Of a stretch of 64,000 bases of DNA, positions 11,972 to 24,485 are shown in pieces. The notes beneath the pieces were generated by a model, which searched no databases, was not told the origin of the DNA, and saw nothing but the letters and a program-made list of their open reading frames with translations. The stretch comes from Psococerastis gibbosa (Eukaryota > Arthropoda > Insecta > Psocodea > Psocidae). The stretch covers positions 24,327,419 through 24,391,418 of the forward strand of contig OZ020486.1 of NCBI GenBank assembly GCA_963971405.1, in the 5' to 3' direction. Within the stretch, counting starts at the first letter, position 1, and each line of letters begins with the position of its first letter. A program made the position numbers and the translations under genes.

Positions 11972-12654
11972 TATGTAAAATTCCGCTCCGAAAATGTTGG
12001 TGAATTGGGTAGGGTCACTTTTGACTTTCAATGCACTTTTTGTTTGTTGGAATAACTAGCCTATTTTCCCGGTCATGGGCCAGAGTTTAAGATTCAGATC
12101 GTGAGGGTAGCTCTAATAGGAATGACCTTGTAAGCGGTGCGTGACCCTATCCCCCCACATTTGGAGAAGAATAGGGTCATCGACTTTATTTTAGTTTCTT
12201 AGAGGATTAAGACAGTGTAGAGAGCAATATGTTAATTATAAGTTAGCTGGTTGAGCACTTGAGCAGCATTTTGAGGCTAAAGCCCGCCTAACATAAAGAC
12301 GTTTTTCATATTTTCATTTCAATAATATTAACAAAACACACTTTAAAAAGGTCCAAAGAAAAAAGTATTAACCTAGAAAAGTGACAGAAATCAGAAATGT
12401 CAATACACAATGAAGGTTCAAGATTTTACTATCAGCTTTTAGGTTAAAATATTGTTCCCTAAGTGTTAGATGGAAATAATTATTTTGCGACCCGTGCAAG
12501 TTGTCATTAAAACCAAGGACCGGTTTCCCCATATTTATATCTCTTAGTCAGTTACTTCTTAATGATTTTTTTTTTTTTGTAGAAGTAGAACTGACAACGA
12601 ACTCTTAACGAAACTTTTAAAACAACAGGTTACCTTTATATTCTTATACTCTTC

Positions 12655-12790
12655 CTCTGGCTCTACAGCACTAGCTGGGCTTTCGCCTCCTCATCAGCAC
12701 TCCCAGTCATATCGGTTTTGTACGACACTCCCAACTAGTGCAGGTCGCTTTCTACTTCGTCCTTCCAGCAGTCCCTGTAGTCTTCTTTGC
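12655..12790 (-). mobile_element. Degenerate LINE tail, antisense
   Basis: Matches 320-500 in order (CCAGTCATCTCGGTTTTGTA-type block) and is interpreted, like it, as a LINE 3' terminal coding relic on the minus strand. No catalytic motif remains. Confidence 0.35.
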
Positions 12791-12892
12791 TTGCTTGCTT
12801 TGTACATTTTGTTCGGCATGCGGTCCTCTGACTCAGCCATCTTAGACACTACGCTTTTACAAAACCTACTATGTCTTCTCCAATGAGTACTG

Positions 12893-13046
12893 CCAAGGCC
12901 GTGCCCAGGTTTTGATTTGGGGGGGGGGGGTCCAAAATTTTTTTTTTTACGTAATTTATTAATGAATTAATGGATAAATTCTTCAAATCAAAGGGGGGGG
13001 GGGGGGTCCGGACACCACCATGGACCACCCCCCTGGGCCCGGCCAT
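12893..13046. mobile_element. hAT-like MITE (poly-G/C family, GTGCCC subtype)
   Basis: Flanked by the perfect 8-base duplication GAGTACTG (12885-12892 and 13047-13054). The termini are AAGGCCGTGCCCAGG and CCTGGGCCCGGCC, a variant of the GGCCGTAGCCAGG ends. It contains two long G runs separated by an AT-rich core. A relative without clear ends lies at 44395-44601. Confidence 0.8.
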
Positions 13047-13054
13047 GAGTACTG

Positions 13055-13984
13055 TGTCTATTTCGGAGTTGTTTCCCATGCGCCACTCGCTGTTTTCATA
13101 AAAAGGGTCCACAGATTCTCCTTATTATCTCCCCTTCCAATACTCGCAGTTAGTTGGCATCGTTCATCGTTGGTGGTATGATTCCAGGTTTCTGAGCGGT
13201 GCGCTTTGTAAGGGTGTTTTAACTTTGTGGTTCCAGATATTAGTCCCGACTTAAAAAAATTATAAGCTTTTTATTATGCAATTGAAAAAATAAATGTACT
13301 TTCATCACCCAATAAAATGAGTCACAAACATTAATAGAAGCAGTCTCTTCTGCTGAGGAATAAAATGAAAGTTACAGGTAGCGCACCTGAGCCGCTATGA
13401 GAGACTTGGGAAAGGGGTCGCAGTTGATGGTGAACTTGATCAGAGAAAGAATGCACTGAGACCCGCGGGCGGTCGGTCACACGTTCAACAGGTCGGGCCC
13501 ACATAATCAATTCATCTTCCACTTAGCCGACTGGCTGCTTATCCCGTATTGCAGACAGCTGTGACTTTCTGCATGATAGCACACTCAGCAATGAAAACGA
13601 TGGTAATAATGGGTTAATAAAATTGTAAGAGTGGGCCAAAAGGCCTAAAATTCGCCCATATGGAAAATAAAGGTAATAGAGGTAATTTTTATTCTTTCTA
13701 TCTAATGTAGGTATTGCAATTGACGAGAATTCTATTTGCAGAGATATAACCTATAAATTACTTTTATTTTACCTCAGGAAACCCCGCCCACAAGCCTACA
13801 CATGCGCAGAAAAGTTAAGGCATTTCCAACGCGTTATTTGTTCACAAAATCCCCCTATTACACACTCGAGTGTTGGAACACGAGTCGGTCGGAGAAACAA
13901 TATTCGATCCAATAAAATAATATGGGTCTAAGAAAAATTCGAAAGAGTAATCCCGAAATTCAGATTCAAATCGTATACTTCAAC
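13055..13984. other. Intergenic, nothing recognised
   Basis: No gene or assignable repeat. A short minus-strand frame at 13331-13522 has no recognisable motif. Confidence 0.45.
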
Positions 13985-14162
13985 TATGGCCGTAGCCAAG
14001 GGGGGGTTCATGGGAGTTCAACCCCCCCCCCCCCCCCGAAATGAAATGGCTCCATACTAGATAGAATCGGATTATGAGAGGAAAAATAAAAACCACTATG
14101 TAATACCCAATAAAATTTCTAACCCTCCCCCCCCCCGAAAAAAAATCCTGGCTACGGCCTTG
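13985..14162. mobile_element. hAT-like MITE (poly-G/C family), copy 2
   Basis: Flanked by the perfect 8-base duplication ACTTCAAC (13977-13984 and 14163-14170). The termini are ATGGCCGTAGCCAAGG and CCTGGCTACGGCCTTG. It contains G7, C15-16 and C-rich runs and shares the internal block GAGAGGAAAAATAAAAAC with copies 1 and 3. Confidence 0.88.
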
Positions 14163-15646
14163 ACTTCAACATAAACATACCAAATATTTCTTCGATCGAA
14201 TAAATACTGGGTTGAATAAAATAATATTCGAGTGAGTAATCAGGGCTGTTTGGTGATATTTATAAAATCAAAATAGCTTACGTTTTTTTTTACTTGCACG
14301 AAGGACCTAATTACATTTTAGAATCTGCTTTACTATAGTATTTAAGGATTCAAACGGATAAACTATTTCCGATTAATTAGCGGTAAGTGTTTAATAAGTG
14401 GTCTTTGACAGTATTGACAGCTTCTTGACCTAGAAAATATACAGGCTAAAGAGGACAGAGGACGCGGCAGAGAAAGAACCATGTCAATAATTGACAGAAG
14501 AATTATGCAAAACTTGAAAGTCATTGCCACAGAGTACTTGCACATTTCCTAGCGGTAACTATTTTAGTATCCTATCATTATGGGTGATTACTACTTCAAT
14601 AATTTGGCTAGTTTGTCGTGAATGAATTGTAATTATTATGATAATTTTATACACACTATAGGTTTGTCAATGAAACAGCCCGTTTGTACTGCCGTGAATC
14701 GTAACGTGATGTGCCTTTTTACGTCTGCCTGCCTCTACTATAGTACTGTGCATTGTACGTTTATTGCTATTGCCGAATCAAACTTACATATTAATAATTA
14801 AAACCTATACTTTGGGCCACCTAGTGGAGTATTTTTAGGCAAGGGAAGGAGAAGCATGAAAATAATCATATACCATTGCCAACCTACCCTACATGCCATG
14901 AAGTAATGGGAAACATCACTATACTGTCATAATAATTACTGCCTTATGGAAACATACACGAAACTCACGTATCGTACGATCACTATTTTTGGTCATGCAA
15001 AAAATAAAGCATACATTATTCATACCAATAAATACCTAGAAGCGAAGGGGTGCAAATGCAATTTTTTGCGTTTTGAAGTTAAGTGCACCATGCTATTACT
15101 CTAGCTGCTCTTTATCCTATAAACCAACAGGAACACCGGGATGTTTCATTTTGGCAATGCTAGAATTAATGGAAAATGGGTATACCATATAAGGTATATT
15201 ATACATTTTCGATTGATAGTAGGGGAGCCCGTGATGCTAAATGGGGATTTACTGGAGCGTCATAGAGACCTACTGGGTTGCAAAGCTTAGATGATAAAAA
15301 GAAAAAAATGTTATATAATGTACACCTCTTCAGCGGTGGAGTAAGCGGCTATAGATTTTCAAAAATGTAAAAAACAAACTGTTGAGTGGACATACTCGAG
15401 CGCGTCAGATATTGATATATATGATTCATCTATATATTCTAGACGTGCTGCATAATAATCTGACGCTTACCTGGAGGGATCTGCCTAACCTGACAAGTAA
15501 AAGAAAAAAAAATTTCATCGATTTATTAAAATCATTTAACTTAATTATTTGAAAAGCTCAGGAATGATTAATTATAATATTATATTATATTCATAATAAT
15601 ATTAAATAGTAAATATTTATAAACTTTAATTCTCATAACTTTTATT
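14163..15646. other. Intergenic, nothing recognised
   Basis: AT-rich. No gene, RNA or repeat could be assigned. Confidence 0.5.
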
Positions 15647-16488
15647 AAGAACCGGTCCGAGTTCACTCGAACATGCTTTCCAATTTATCAAAATTATTAG
15701 ATAGAGAAAATTAGTAATTTTATGGCAAATATTTTTCCTATGGTTAAATTTCCGATATCTCGGGGGGGGGGGGGGGGGTTGTCCACCTTACGTCACTGGA
15801 AGTGAGGTAAATTCCCGATAGGTCAAACAAACACATTAATTACCACACAGCAATAATGGCAGGGCATGCAATGCATATGAGCGCGAATTCTCATCATTTT
15901 TTTCAAAAAATAATTTTTTGGGCAAAACCAAATATTTTTTTGGGAAAGCAACCTATCCGGTTTCGTTACTCAATTTAACACCTAAAACATGCTTGAAGGT
16001 AGAAATCATCGACAGAAAGGTTTCGCATTTTTTAGTCATTTTTTCATTAAAATTTAGTTATTTTTATTTTTTTACCCCCAGAAGCAAACTATCAAGGGGC
16101 AAGCGACCCCCCGCATTTTGTCAACATTAATAACGACTACAATCTACGAGAATTTAAAAGAAATCGTTGGAGCCGTTTTTGAGAAATAATTTTTTTAGAC
16201 GTTTTTTTGGAGTTTTTTGAAAATAAAACCCCCCCAAATTGAGTTAGCCAAAAAAAAAAAATGGCCCCAAGGTATGATTTTTGTGAACCTACATGCCAAA
16301 TTTCACTCAAATCCACTGAGTAGTTTGCCCGGAAATCGACGAACAGACAGACCGACAGACAGACATTTTGTAAAAACCACTTTTTTGGGTTCCTGGGACC
16401 TCAAAACGTGTAAATCCGTTGAAATCTCGGAATCGAAAATTTCGACCATCACAAAGCTTTCCTTATACTACGTATAAATTGGAAAGCA
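15647..16488 (-). mobile_element. Helentron/DINE-1-like element, copy 2
   Basis: Minus-oriented and nearly full length: AAGAACCGGTCCGAGTTCAC at the left is the complement of the 3' end, and ATAAATTGGAAAGC at the right is the complement of the 5' end. It includes a long G run at 15762-15778 and a short GACAGACAGAC tract near 16350. Confidence 0.78.
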
Positions 16489-17240
16489 AAAATAAATTAC
16501 AAATAACCAAATTAGCCAAAACGTTGGAAATACGCTGTAAATAATATCATGGCGTCATGGCAACTGAACTGGGGACGCAGTGAGAAATATAGGCGTCACG
16601 CAGCTGCACATCTCTCCTCCTCAGTCCTCCCGTTTCTTTAGGCCACACTCAAATGGTCAGATTAGTGAAATATACACTACTTAGCATGTAATGAACTTAC
16701 CCTACCTTAATCTGACGCGCTCGAGTAAATCCCGAATGTTTTTATTTGTCCTCGCACCGCTTGGCTTCAAAGCGCTTCAAATCATACTGAAGAAGTGAAC
16801 TCAGAAAAAAACCGGGACGGTTGCCGACAATTTGCAAAGCGCTATTGAAGGTAATAAATATCGTAATTTAATGTAAGATCTAGGTTTACGTTGACCTTCC
16901 ACTCGTGTGAATACCCCGGACGCCCAAAGAAAGGGCGCATCATTCACCACACGAATTTTCTGCACGATATTTGTTTTCAATAGCGTTTACCTCGAATCAA
17001 CTTGATCGCATTCTTGCAAAGAATGAAGGCCTGGTTTACGAACTACGCTTTAGGCAGCCACGCAAGAAACAGGCCACATTTTCTAGTTTTGATTCAGTTG
17101 GGTAAGTTGCCGGTCATGTTCAGCTGACTAGCAGAGTCATATTTACGAGTAATTAAGGCAATGAACTTTGTGACTTCGTACATATTTATATTTTTTCCGG
17201 TAAATTGCTCAGCAATGTACGTAGTTATTTTATTTCTTTA
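16489..17240. other. Intergenic, nothing recognised
   Basis: No gene or assignable repeat. Confidence 0.45.
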
Positions 17241-17680
17241 AATGCCTCTTCTATCGAAGATTGGCGATCATTATGACAATTTGCACCTTGGAGACTGCTG
17301 CTCTGAAAAGGGAAAACGTACTCATCCCAAGCCACTGCCTAAAGTTTTTCAACCAGGATGTCCTTCTTCTGCCGGGAGCTCCCTGTCGTTCTATCTTCCC
17401 TTGGGTTATTACATGCCGAAGGCGATACTTTTCGCTCCTCATCATATGGCCGAAGTGTCTTAACCGTCAGCAGCAACTCGGCTTCTGTATCTATTCCCCT
17501 CAGGAATTCAGCATTCATTCTGTGTATCCACATCTCAAATGCCCTGTTTCTGTTTTCCATATCTTGTGTCAACGTCCATCCCTCCATACCATATAGAAAG
17601 ATTGGGAACACAATCATGTTGTAGTCTATAAGCAGAATATAATAAGAGCCAAGTTTACGTAACAAGGGCTTATACATACT
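17241..17680 (-). mobile_element. LINE reverse-transcriptase C-terminal fragment (lineage A)
   Basis: The minus strand encodes, over two overlapping frames, the C-terminal part of a non-LTR retrotransposon ORF2: FPIFLYGMEGWTL, then RAFEMWIHRM, then GAPGRRRTSWLKNFRQWLG and FRAAVSKVQIVIMIANLR. This order is characteristic of the endonuclease/reverse-transcriptase LINE tails common in insects. A frameshift lies near 17430, and the RT catalytic region and endonuclease are absent, so it is 5'-truncated and inactive. Confidence 0.8.
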
Positions 17681-17699
17681 ACATTTTTAAGTTTCAAAT

Positions 17700-18209
17700 A
17701 GTTCATACGTTTGCGACCACCACATGAGACCTAATGTTATTTAAATGTAAGTAATAAGAACACGTGGTTGCTGTTAACCATAAGTCATTAAGAGAAGATT
17801 TTGTCAACCAGACAATAACAGTTGGGATGGTTTCCTGCCAAAACACACTCTTCCGTCATGATATCCCTTTCAACATGTGCTACGCATCAAACAGCCTATA
17901 AATAACGGAAATTAAAATTCCCTACATCTATTTATTGTACAGGAGAAATTCATAATTATTGTTGTTACATTGATAAAGAAGCCTCTCAGCACTGTTATAA
18001 ATATTATATAGAATGTGGCCATCACTAATATAACACCGATTATGTAAATCCTTCCACGTGACACTCCACACCATCCGCTTTTTTTTACCAAATACATTTT
18101 TATTACTGTGGCCAATCGGTGTTTTATATAGCGGACTTCGTTTCTCTATTGATGTCTCAGTGAGAACTCTACTACCGATATTTCCCGTGTATTTTTCCCC
18201 GGTTATCCC
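17700..18209. other. Intergenic, nothing recognised
   Basis: AT-rich, no gene supported. Confidence 0.45.
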
Positions 18210-18481
18210 TTAATAGGACATGCTACGTAGAATATTAGCACTCCAAAATTTGTTGTTTTTATTGACTTCTTATTGTTTAAACCAATAGGGTAAAATATAA
18301 TTATTGGGAAAACTATACAAAACCGAAAAGTAACAATACCCGATTATTTGGTACAAGAACGAAGTAGTCTTCTACAACTTAAATGAGCCAAATGTTTAAC
18401 AACTTGCTAAGTTAATGAAATTAAAAATAAAAAGTATTTAATTTCTAATTTCTACGTAAGCGTTTCTACATATCCTCTTAA
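18210..18481. mobile_element. TTAA-bounded palindromic MITE, copy 1
   Basis: Begins TTAATAGGACATGCTACG and ends with the diverged inverse ...CATATCCTCTTAA, so TTAA sits at both edges. It shares the internal block GAAGTAGTCTTCTACAAC with 31953-32320 and 36592-36981. TTAA target duplication is characteristic of the piggyBac superfamily; no transposase is present. Confidence 0.65.
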
Positions 18482-20581
18482 TATATTGCATGAAGATATA
18501 AGCTTTGCCGATTTTTCACACGAAATGGTTTTGTTGCGAGTTCATTGTGCGTATGATGCGTGTGAGCTGATCGCCCATTTCCGTAGCACAGCTCGACCCG
18601 AATTCCGTTGCGAGGAGAGGCAGTCTAGCCGATAGGCAATAGTCACTGACATGAGGGAGTGCTTAGGCGGTGTCACACACAATTTTAGATTATGAGTCTG
18701 CAAAGATTGTGATGCAAACAGATAACAATACACCACTATCTTCAACAGTGTGCATTATGATGAATTTGAAGCCAGGTAGAGAGTTATTATTGTTAGTCAT
18801 ATCGTGACGCGACTCAAAGGGAGCAAAAGACCTGCAGTATCTATGCTCATGTAAAGAAAATTGAATGCTTGATAACATGCAAAGGGCAAATGACATGCTG
18901 AATCTGAGATGCTGAATCCAGTCGCAAGAAACTCATTTACTGTACATAAAACAATTGTCATGGTTTCCATAAACATCACAACCATCTGAATGGAAGCTCA
19001 TCATAAGCTTTTATGGATTGTACGTCTAGAAGTGAAAATGATGAAGTTGTGGGTCTGCACCATCGCTCTAAGTCTTTAACTATTCAATAGCGTTGTGCAT
19101 CTCATGTTCATGGCCCATAAGTAAAAGTAATAGTAAAATCTGGTTTATGCATTTCCGCAAGCTTGCCACAGCGCACAATTTCTATAACATAACATGAAAT
19201 CAGTTGCCAGACGGTGTTCATATACTAACATTTATTTACCTTCTCTCTTAAGGCTGTTAAAGAAAGGCTGTGTTTTGGAAAGCTATTAGATTATAAACAA
19301 GTTTTAAATCCTATGTTCCCTCATCATTGGCATCGGCTTCGGTGGCAAGGGGGTAGCGTGCGATCGGAGACGTGTCGACACAAGTAGTTAGGCGACTGAA
19401 GATAGAGATCCATTAAACTGCTTGCATGCTTTAAAACCTTTAAAACAAAAGTCCAAAGCAGGAAGCTTTTAATTTTAACGAGGCAGTTTTCATAGTCATT
19501 ATTGACATTACAGGTTTAAAACTGATAAAATTACAGATATGCCACTTAAAAAGGGGGCAAAGAGTAGCTCGAATTACTGAGAATGTAACAACACATTACC
19601 AAAAAGATACCAAGAACACAACTGAAATGATCATAGAGGATTACATTGTATAGATAAACAATGTGTTGTTAAGTATAGGAGACATCATTATCACATTATC
19701 ATTATCCCTTCAGTACCATAAAACTCGTTAATTCGTTCCAACGACAATAAATGCCCGGTCAAGTTTTTATACTGTAGGTACCATTTTTAATGGGTTTTGA
19801 TGAGTACATTAAAGTACATGAGAGAATCCTAGAATCACGATATTTCTTCTTTGTCGTAGGTTTTCAGGTATAAATTAGAAAGTTTCTAGACCTACTGATA
19901 TCATGATTAAATCTTAGGATTTTTAATTTTATCAGTGTTACTAAAGGTTCTTGAAAATGTTTATGATATTTCAGCTTTACTACAATACTGCATGTAACCG
20001 AACTGTTATCTTTTTATTTAGTCAATCAATTAATAAAGAATTCAAAATAGTTTAATACAGATATAATGCAACCGATGGAAAGTATTATTGGGGGAGGTGC
20101 ATATAACTGATATTGCCTATTGCAGATTCATCCCAGTGCTGAAAAATTCCACCAAATAAATTGGGTATTAATTTAGGAGAATCTGGTTACACCATTACTT
20201 CGGTAGCACGCTACCACAGTGCCATCACAGCTTGTCACCAAAACTGAAAAAACTCCATTGTAACGTGACTGACGTTGTAACCGAGCTCGACTGCCTCGGG
20301 TAAAAGAAATTTGAACATGTTTGGCTATAACAAGCTTACGGTGCATCAAAGTAGGAAACCATAATCCAACTTCGTTATTCAGAATTAGTGATGGTCCTTA
20401 AAAGTAAAAAAAAAACACCCACAACTCTTGTGGGAACGATCGCTCTCTATTATATTGTTTCCCATTGTTGCTTCGTCCTATCTCATTTCCTCATCAAATG
20501 AAAAACAAAGTGGCTCTTCGTATAATTACCCAATGTCTCTAATCTTTTATAAAGTATAGTGAGAGTTAAGCCACTGCCTTG
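18482..20581. other. Intergenic; one SINE 2 fragment
   Basis: 19330-19432 (plus) matches part of SINE 2: GGTAGCGTGCGATCGGAGACG and GTTAGGCGACTGAAG-like blocks. Nothing else could be assigned. Confidence 0.45.
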
Positions 20582-20735
20582 CAGGGACGGATCCAGCCCA
20601 ATTAAGGGAGGGGGTAGTTGTGGGTCAAAATCGAATAAACTTGAGTAGTATCGATTTAATTATAACGTAATAAAATATCTTACAACAGACTTACTAAATT
20701 GGGGGAGGGCAGCTACACCCCTGTATCCGTCATTG
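20582..20735. mobile_element. Short TIR element (CAGGGACGGATCCAG ends)
   Basis: The left end CAGGGACGGATCCAG and right end CTGTATCCGTCATTG are imperfect inverted repeats, with an internal inverted pair GGGAGGGGG / GGGGGAGGGC. Size and layout resemble hAT-like MITEs, but no convincing 8-base duplication is visible. Confidence 0.45.
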
Positions 20736-20794
20736 AAGTCTTGAAGTCTTTATAAAATAGTGATGATAGTCCGGTCGGCTGCCATTTTCACTTT

Positions 20795-21022
20795 TTGGTT
20801 TCGTAGTTTTTCCAAAGATTCTACTTTACTCGACATTTCGGTCCTCAATGGTTTAATAATGAAATAACTATGGTACCAAAAAAGTAATATTTCCTATTTT
20901 ATGATGCAAAATACAGCTTACATGAACCAAATCTTTAATAACTCGGTCTGTTAATTAAATAAAAAGTCAATAAAAACAACAAATTTTGGGGTGCTAATTT
21001 TCTATGTAGCATGTCCTCTTAA
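20795..21022. mobile_element. TTAA-bounded MITE, 5'-truncated copy
   Basis: The right end reads GGGGTGCTAATTTTCTATGT...GTCCTCTTAA, as in the 31953-32320 copy. Internal blocks (GTACCAAAA, AATATTTCCTATTTTATGATG) match in order. The left TTAA terminus is missing. Confidence 0.6.
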
Positions 21023-21616
21023 GTACAATTCCATCGAAAACGTAACAACCGAATAATGCAGTATGGTCTGACTAAATTTGTGACTTGTCTAGTTAAGGTC
21101 TCATTCTCCAAATAAAGAAAGTACGGAAATCATGACATTAATTAAAAGTTATGAGAAGTTTTATAAACTTGGACATACTTCGCGTGTCCAAGAAGACACA
21201 CATTTAATGGGGAAAAAACTTTATACCCTGTTCGAGGCGACAAAAAGATTAAAGTAAATTTCCTTTTAGAGTCATGACGGCATGAAATACCTGTTAAGGT
21301 CACTTCACAATCATCAAGCTAATTATGTGAAATTTCCAGCATCCCATATCATTATTTTACACTCTTTTGTACATTAGTGTAACTGAGTATCTCTCATTCT
21401 TATGCGAATGCACTTCACTGCAAGCAGTGCATGTCACAATGCACAGTTATTATTCTGCTTCGCTACCGCTTTTCCCTCTATGCAAATTTATAACAATCTA
21501 ATAATGCAATTTAAATGAAAATTGAGAGAAATACTCATCAACGAGATAAGTCCATAATATAGCCAATGAGAGTATCTGAAGCGCGTGAATCACGAAGGTT
21601 TAATAAATAGGATGAT

Positions 21617-22117
21617 ATGGCGTTTGCGCATTTAATACTGCTAAAAAGCAATCCGAATTTCAATACATGTACGATCATCAACTGGCTGCATATAGGAGAA
21701 TCAGCAGGCAGAATAGAATATAAAATGTCTGTATTGATTTATTATGAATACAATATGCGTCCAAATAACATTATTATAACATATATGTACCTACAATGTA
21801 CAAAACGCGACAAGATTACGGCCAGAATATTCTGTGATGAAGATCAGATAATAATTGACTATTTTCTGACTCAATTTGGCTTCTATCATGTTCCCATTCA
21901 GGATGTAATCAATATTAGAATCCCATTGAAACAGTACGGCTATCTATCGGATTTGTGTTTGTTGTCTTCCTTATTTATTCCGAATAATTCATTATCTGAT
22001 ACGATGGCTTCAGCCTTCAATATAAAAAGCGAATTAGAAATACAAGATCAAAGTGGGGAATACAATAGTTATTTATTATGTTTACAACCTTTAACTAAAT
22101 TTGGCACAGTGGTATGA
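21617..22117 (+). CDS. Hypothetical protein, 166 residues, unknown origin
   Basis: A single open frame that starts in a good context (G at -3, G at +4) three codons after an in-frame TAG. The product is rich in Ile, Tyr, Leu and Asn, with an IIITYMYLQC segment near residues 52-61 and acidic stretches (CDEDQIIIDYF, residues 72-82). No signal peptide, transmembrane segment or known domain was recognised. At this base composition I estimate well under one frame this long expected by chance in the window, so it may be a real gene, an exon (a GTATGA donor-like site overlaps the end) or a decayed mobile or viral gene. No known repeat overlaps it; a Helentron-like element starts about 220 bases downstream. 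Function unknown. Confidence 0.35.
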   Translation: MAFAHLILLKSNPNFNTCTIINWLHIGESAGRIEYKMSVLIYYEYNMRPNNIIITYMYLQCTKRDKITARIFCDEDQIIIDYFLTQFGFYHVPIQDVINIRIPLKQYGYLSDLCLLSSLFIPNNSLSDTMASAFNIKSELEIQDQSGEYNSYLLCLQPLTKFGTVV

Positions 22118-22334
22118 AAATCTGAAAGCTGAAAGCGAACGGTAAAACGCGTAATTTATTGGTCACTTCTTCGACCAAGGGAAAATGCAGAGTGAGATTC
22201 AAATACTCTATAATTGTATTTATCACGCTAACACTAGAGCGAGCGAGAACCAGATTGACATGGGAATATTCTATATTGCGCAATTTCCACGTTGACTCAT
22301 TTGTTATAGGTGGAAAATTTAACTTATTATTATT

Positions 22335-23853
22335 GCTTTCCAATTTATACGTAGTACTAGTACAAGGAAAGCTTTGTGATGGTGTCTGTCGGTTCATTGA
22401 TTTCCGGGCAAACTACTCAATCGATTTTGATGAGAATTGGCATGTAGGTTCACAAAAATCATACCTCGGGACCGTTTTTGCTTTCCAATTTATACGTAGT
22501 ATAAGGAAAGCTTTGTGACGGTTGAAATTTTCGATTCCGAGATTTCAACGGATGTACACGTTTTAAGGTCCCAGGAACCCAAAAAAGTGGTTTTTACGAA
22601 ATGTCTGTCTGTCTGTCCGTCGATTTCCGGGCAAACTAATCAGTCGATTTTGATGAAATTCGGCACGTAGGTTTACAAAAATCATACCTCGGGACCATTT
22701 TTTTTATTTTGGGCTAACTCAATTTGGGGGGTTTTTATTTTCAAAAAACTTCGAAAAAACGTCTAAAAAAATAATTTCCCAAAAACGGCTCCAACGATTT
22801 CTTTTAAATTCACATATATTGTAGTCGTTACTAATGTTAACAAAATGTGGGGGGTCGCTTGCCCCTTGATAGTTTCCTTCTGGGGGTAAAAAAATAAAAA
22901 TAACTAAATTTTAATGAAAAATGACTATAAAATAATTTTTCTGCGAAACCTTCCTATCGATGATTTCTACCTTCAGGTATGTTTTAGGTGTTAAATTGAG
23001 TAACGAAACCGGACAGGCTGCTTTCCCAAAAAAGTATTTGGTTTTGTAAAAAAAAATGTTTTTTGGAAAAAATGATAGAAAATTCACGCTCAAATGCATT
23101 GCGTGCCCTGCCAGTATTGCTGTGTGGTAATGGGTTGGTCTGACCTATCTAGAATTTACCTCACCTCCAGTGACGTCAGGTGGACAACCGCCCCCCCCCC
23201 CCCCCCGAGATATCGGAAATTTAACCATAGGAAATATATTTACCATGAAATTGCTCATTTTCTCTGTCTACTAATTTTGATAAATTGGAAAGCATGTTCG
23301 AGTAAACTCGGACCGGTTCTCTTATTGGGGGCTAACTGAACTTTGGGGGGTCATATTCTCAAAATACTCCAAAAAAAACTTCTAAAAAAATTATTTCTCA
23401 AAAACGGCTCCAACGATTTATTTTAAATTCACATTATATTGTAGCCGTTATTAATGTTGACATAATGCGGTGGGTCGCTTGCCCCTTGATAGTTTGCATC
23501 TGGGAATAAAAAAATAAATAAAAATAGCTAAATTTTAATGAAAAATGAATAAAAAATAATTTTTCTGCGGAACCTTTCTATCGATAATTCCTACCTTCAG
23601 GCATGTTTTAGGTGTTAAATAGAGTAACAAACCCGTAATAAAAACAGGTTTATTTCCCAAAAAAAAGTATTTGGTTTTGTGCCAAAAATAATTATTTTAA
23701 GAAATCATATAAAATTCAAGCCCCAATACATTGCGTGCCGTGCCATTATTATTAAATGATTTACTATGAAATAACTCATTATCTCTAACTAGGCCTACTA
23801 ATTGATAAATTGGAAAGCATGATCGAGTAAACTCGAACCGGTTATTTAATAGG
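22335..23853 (+). mobile_element. Helentron/DINE-1-like element, outer copy split by a second one
   Basis: 22335-22477 is the 5' end (GCTTTCCAATTTATAC...) with most of the GTCT region deleted, breaking off inside CCTCGGGACCG plus a T run. The same element resumes at 23322 (TTATTGGGGGCTAACTGAACT...) and ends at 23853 with GGAAAGCATGATCGAGTAAA...ACCGGTT. The two halves are collinear with full copies, and the gap is filled by another copy of the same family. Confidence 0.75.
22478..23321 (+). mobile_element. Helentron/DINE-1-like element, inner (younger) copy
   Basis: Complete copy from GCTTTCCAATTTATACG at 22480 to CGAGTAAACTCGGACCGGTTCT at 23320, inserted in a T run of the outer copy. It contains GTCTGTCTGTC, a C run at 23190-23206 and the ATAAATTGGAAAGC sub-terminal repeat. 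Insertion at T-T without an obvious duplication fits a Helentron-type mechanism. Confidence 0.78.
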
Positions 23854-24299
23854 TTACCCTTTAATTTTTAGTTCATGACCCTTTTTTATAGTACGTTTGG
23901 ACACGACAAAGTAAGTAAGGGGAGGGTAATGTCTCCTTCACAGGATGCACGTATTAGGGGTATTCACTGTGTTTGGTTTACCCTAAGGAAAAGTAGGAAA
24001 CTGAGGGGAAATAGAACTCCAGTTTTACTACGTAGAAAAATGATGCCATGGAAACGTGTACCTCTACGTTTCCCACTTTACCCGACCGGTAGGTTGGGGA
24101 AATGCACTTGGGAAATCGAAAACGGTCATAATTGTTGTTTTGAATTTGAATTTTGCTTTTTATTTTTATTTAATTTAAAAAATGAGCTCTGCAAGACTGC
24201 AACAGAAACTAATTAAAAAAAAAAAAAAACATCAAAAGGAAACATGTGGCAAGATGTGGACTACAGCAGATGTTCATAAGTTAATAGTCAAAGGCAAAG

Positions 24300-24485
24300 A
24301 AACGTAGTGGTACGGACTCTGACTTTCACCCGAATGATTGTTGGTTCGAGTCCCACACTGGCTACATTTTCTGGCCATGCTTTGGAGGGTATGTAAAGTA
24401 GGCGGTCCCGGGCCTTCCTAGTTGAGTGTAAGAGAGGGCCATATAGCCCTAACTCCGCTAGGTTGGCTTAGTAATAGAAACAATA
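24300..24485 (+). mobile_element. SINE family 1, full length
   Basis: Plus-oriented. ACGTAGTGGTACGGACTCTG (A-box region) is followed by TTGGTTCGAGTCCCAC (B box GGTTCGAGTCC), then the body GGCGGTCCCGGGCC and the tail CTCCGCTAGGTTGGCTTAGT. The head reads as a tRNA-derived RNA polymerase III promoter but does not fold as an intact tRNA. Confidence 0.85.

Noticed and set aside
24300..24372. Possible tRNA gene
   Set aside because: A and B boxes are present, but no acceptor or anticodon stem pairing as an intact tRNA; the sequence continues as a dispersed SINE.
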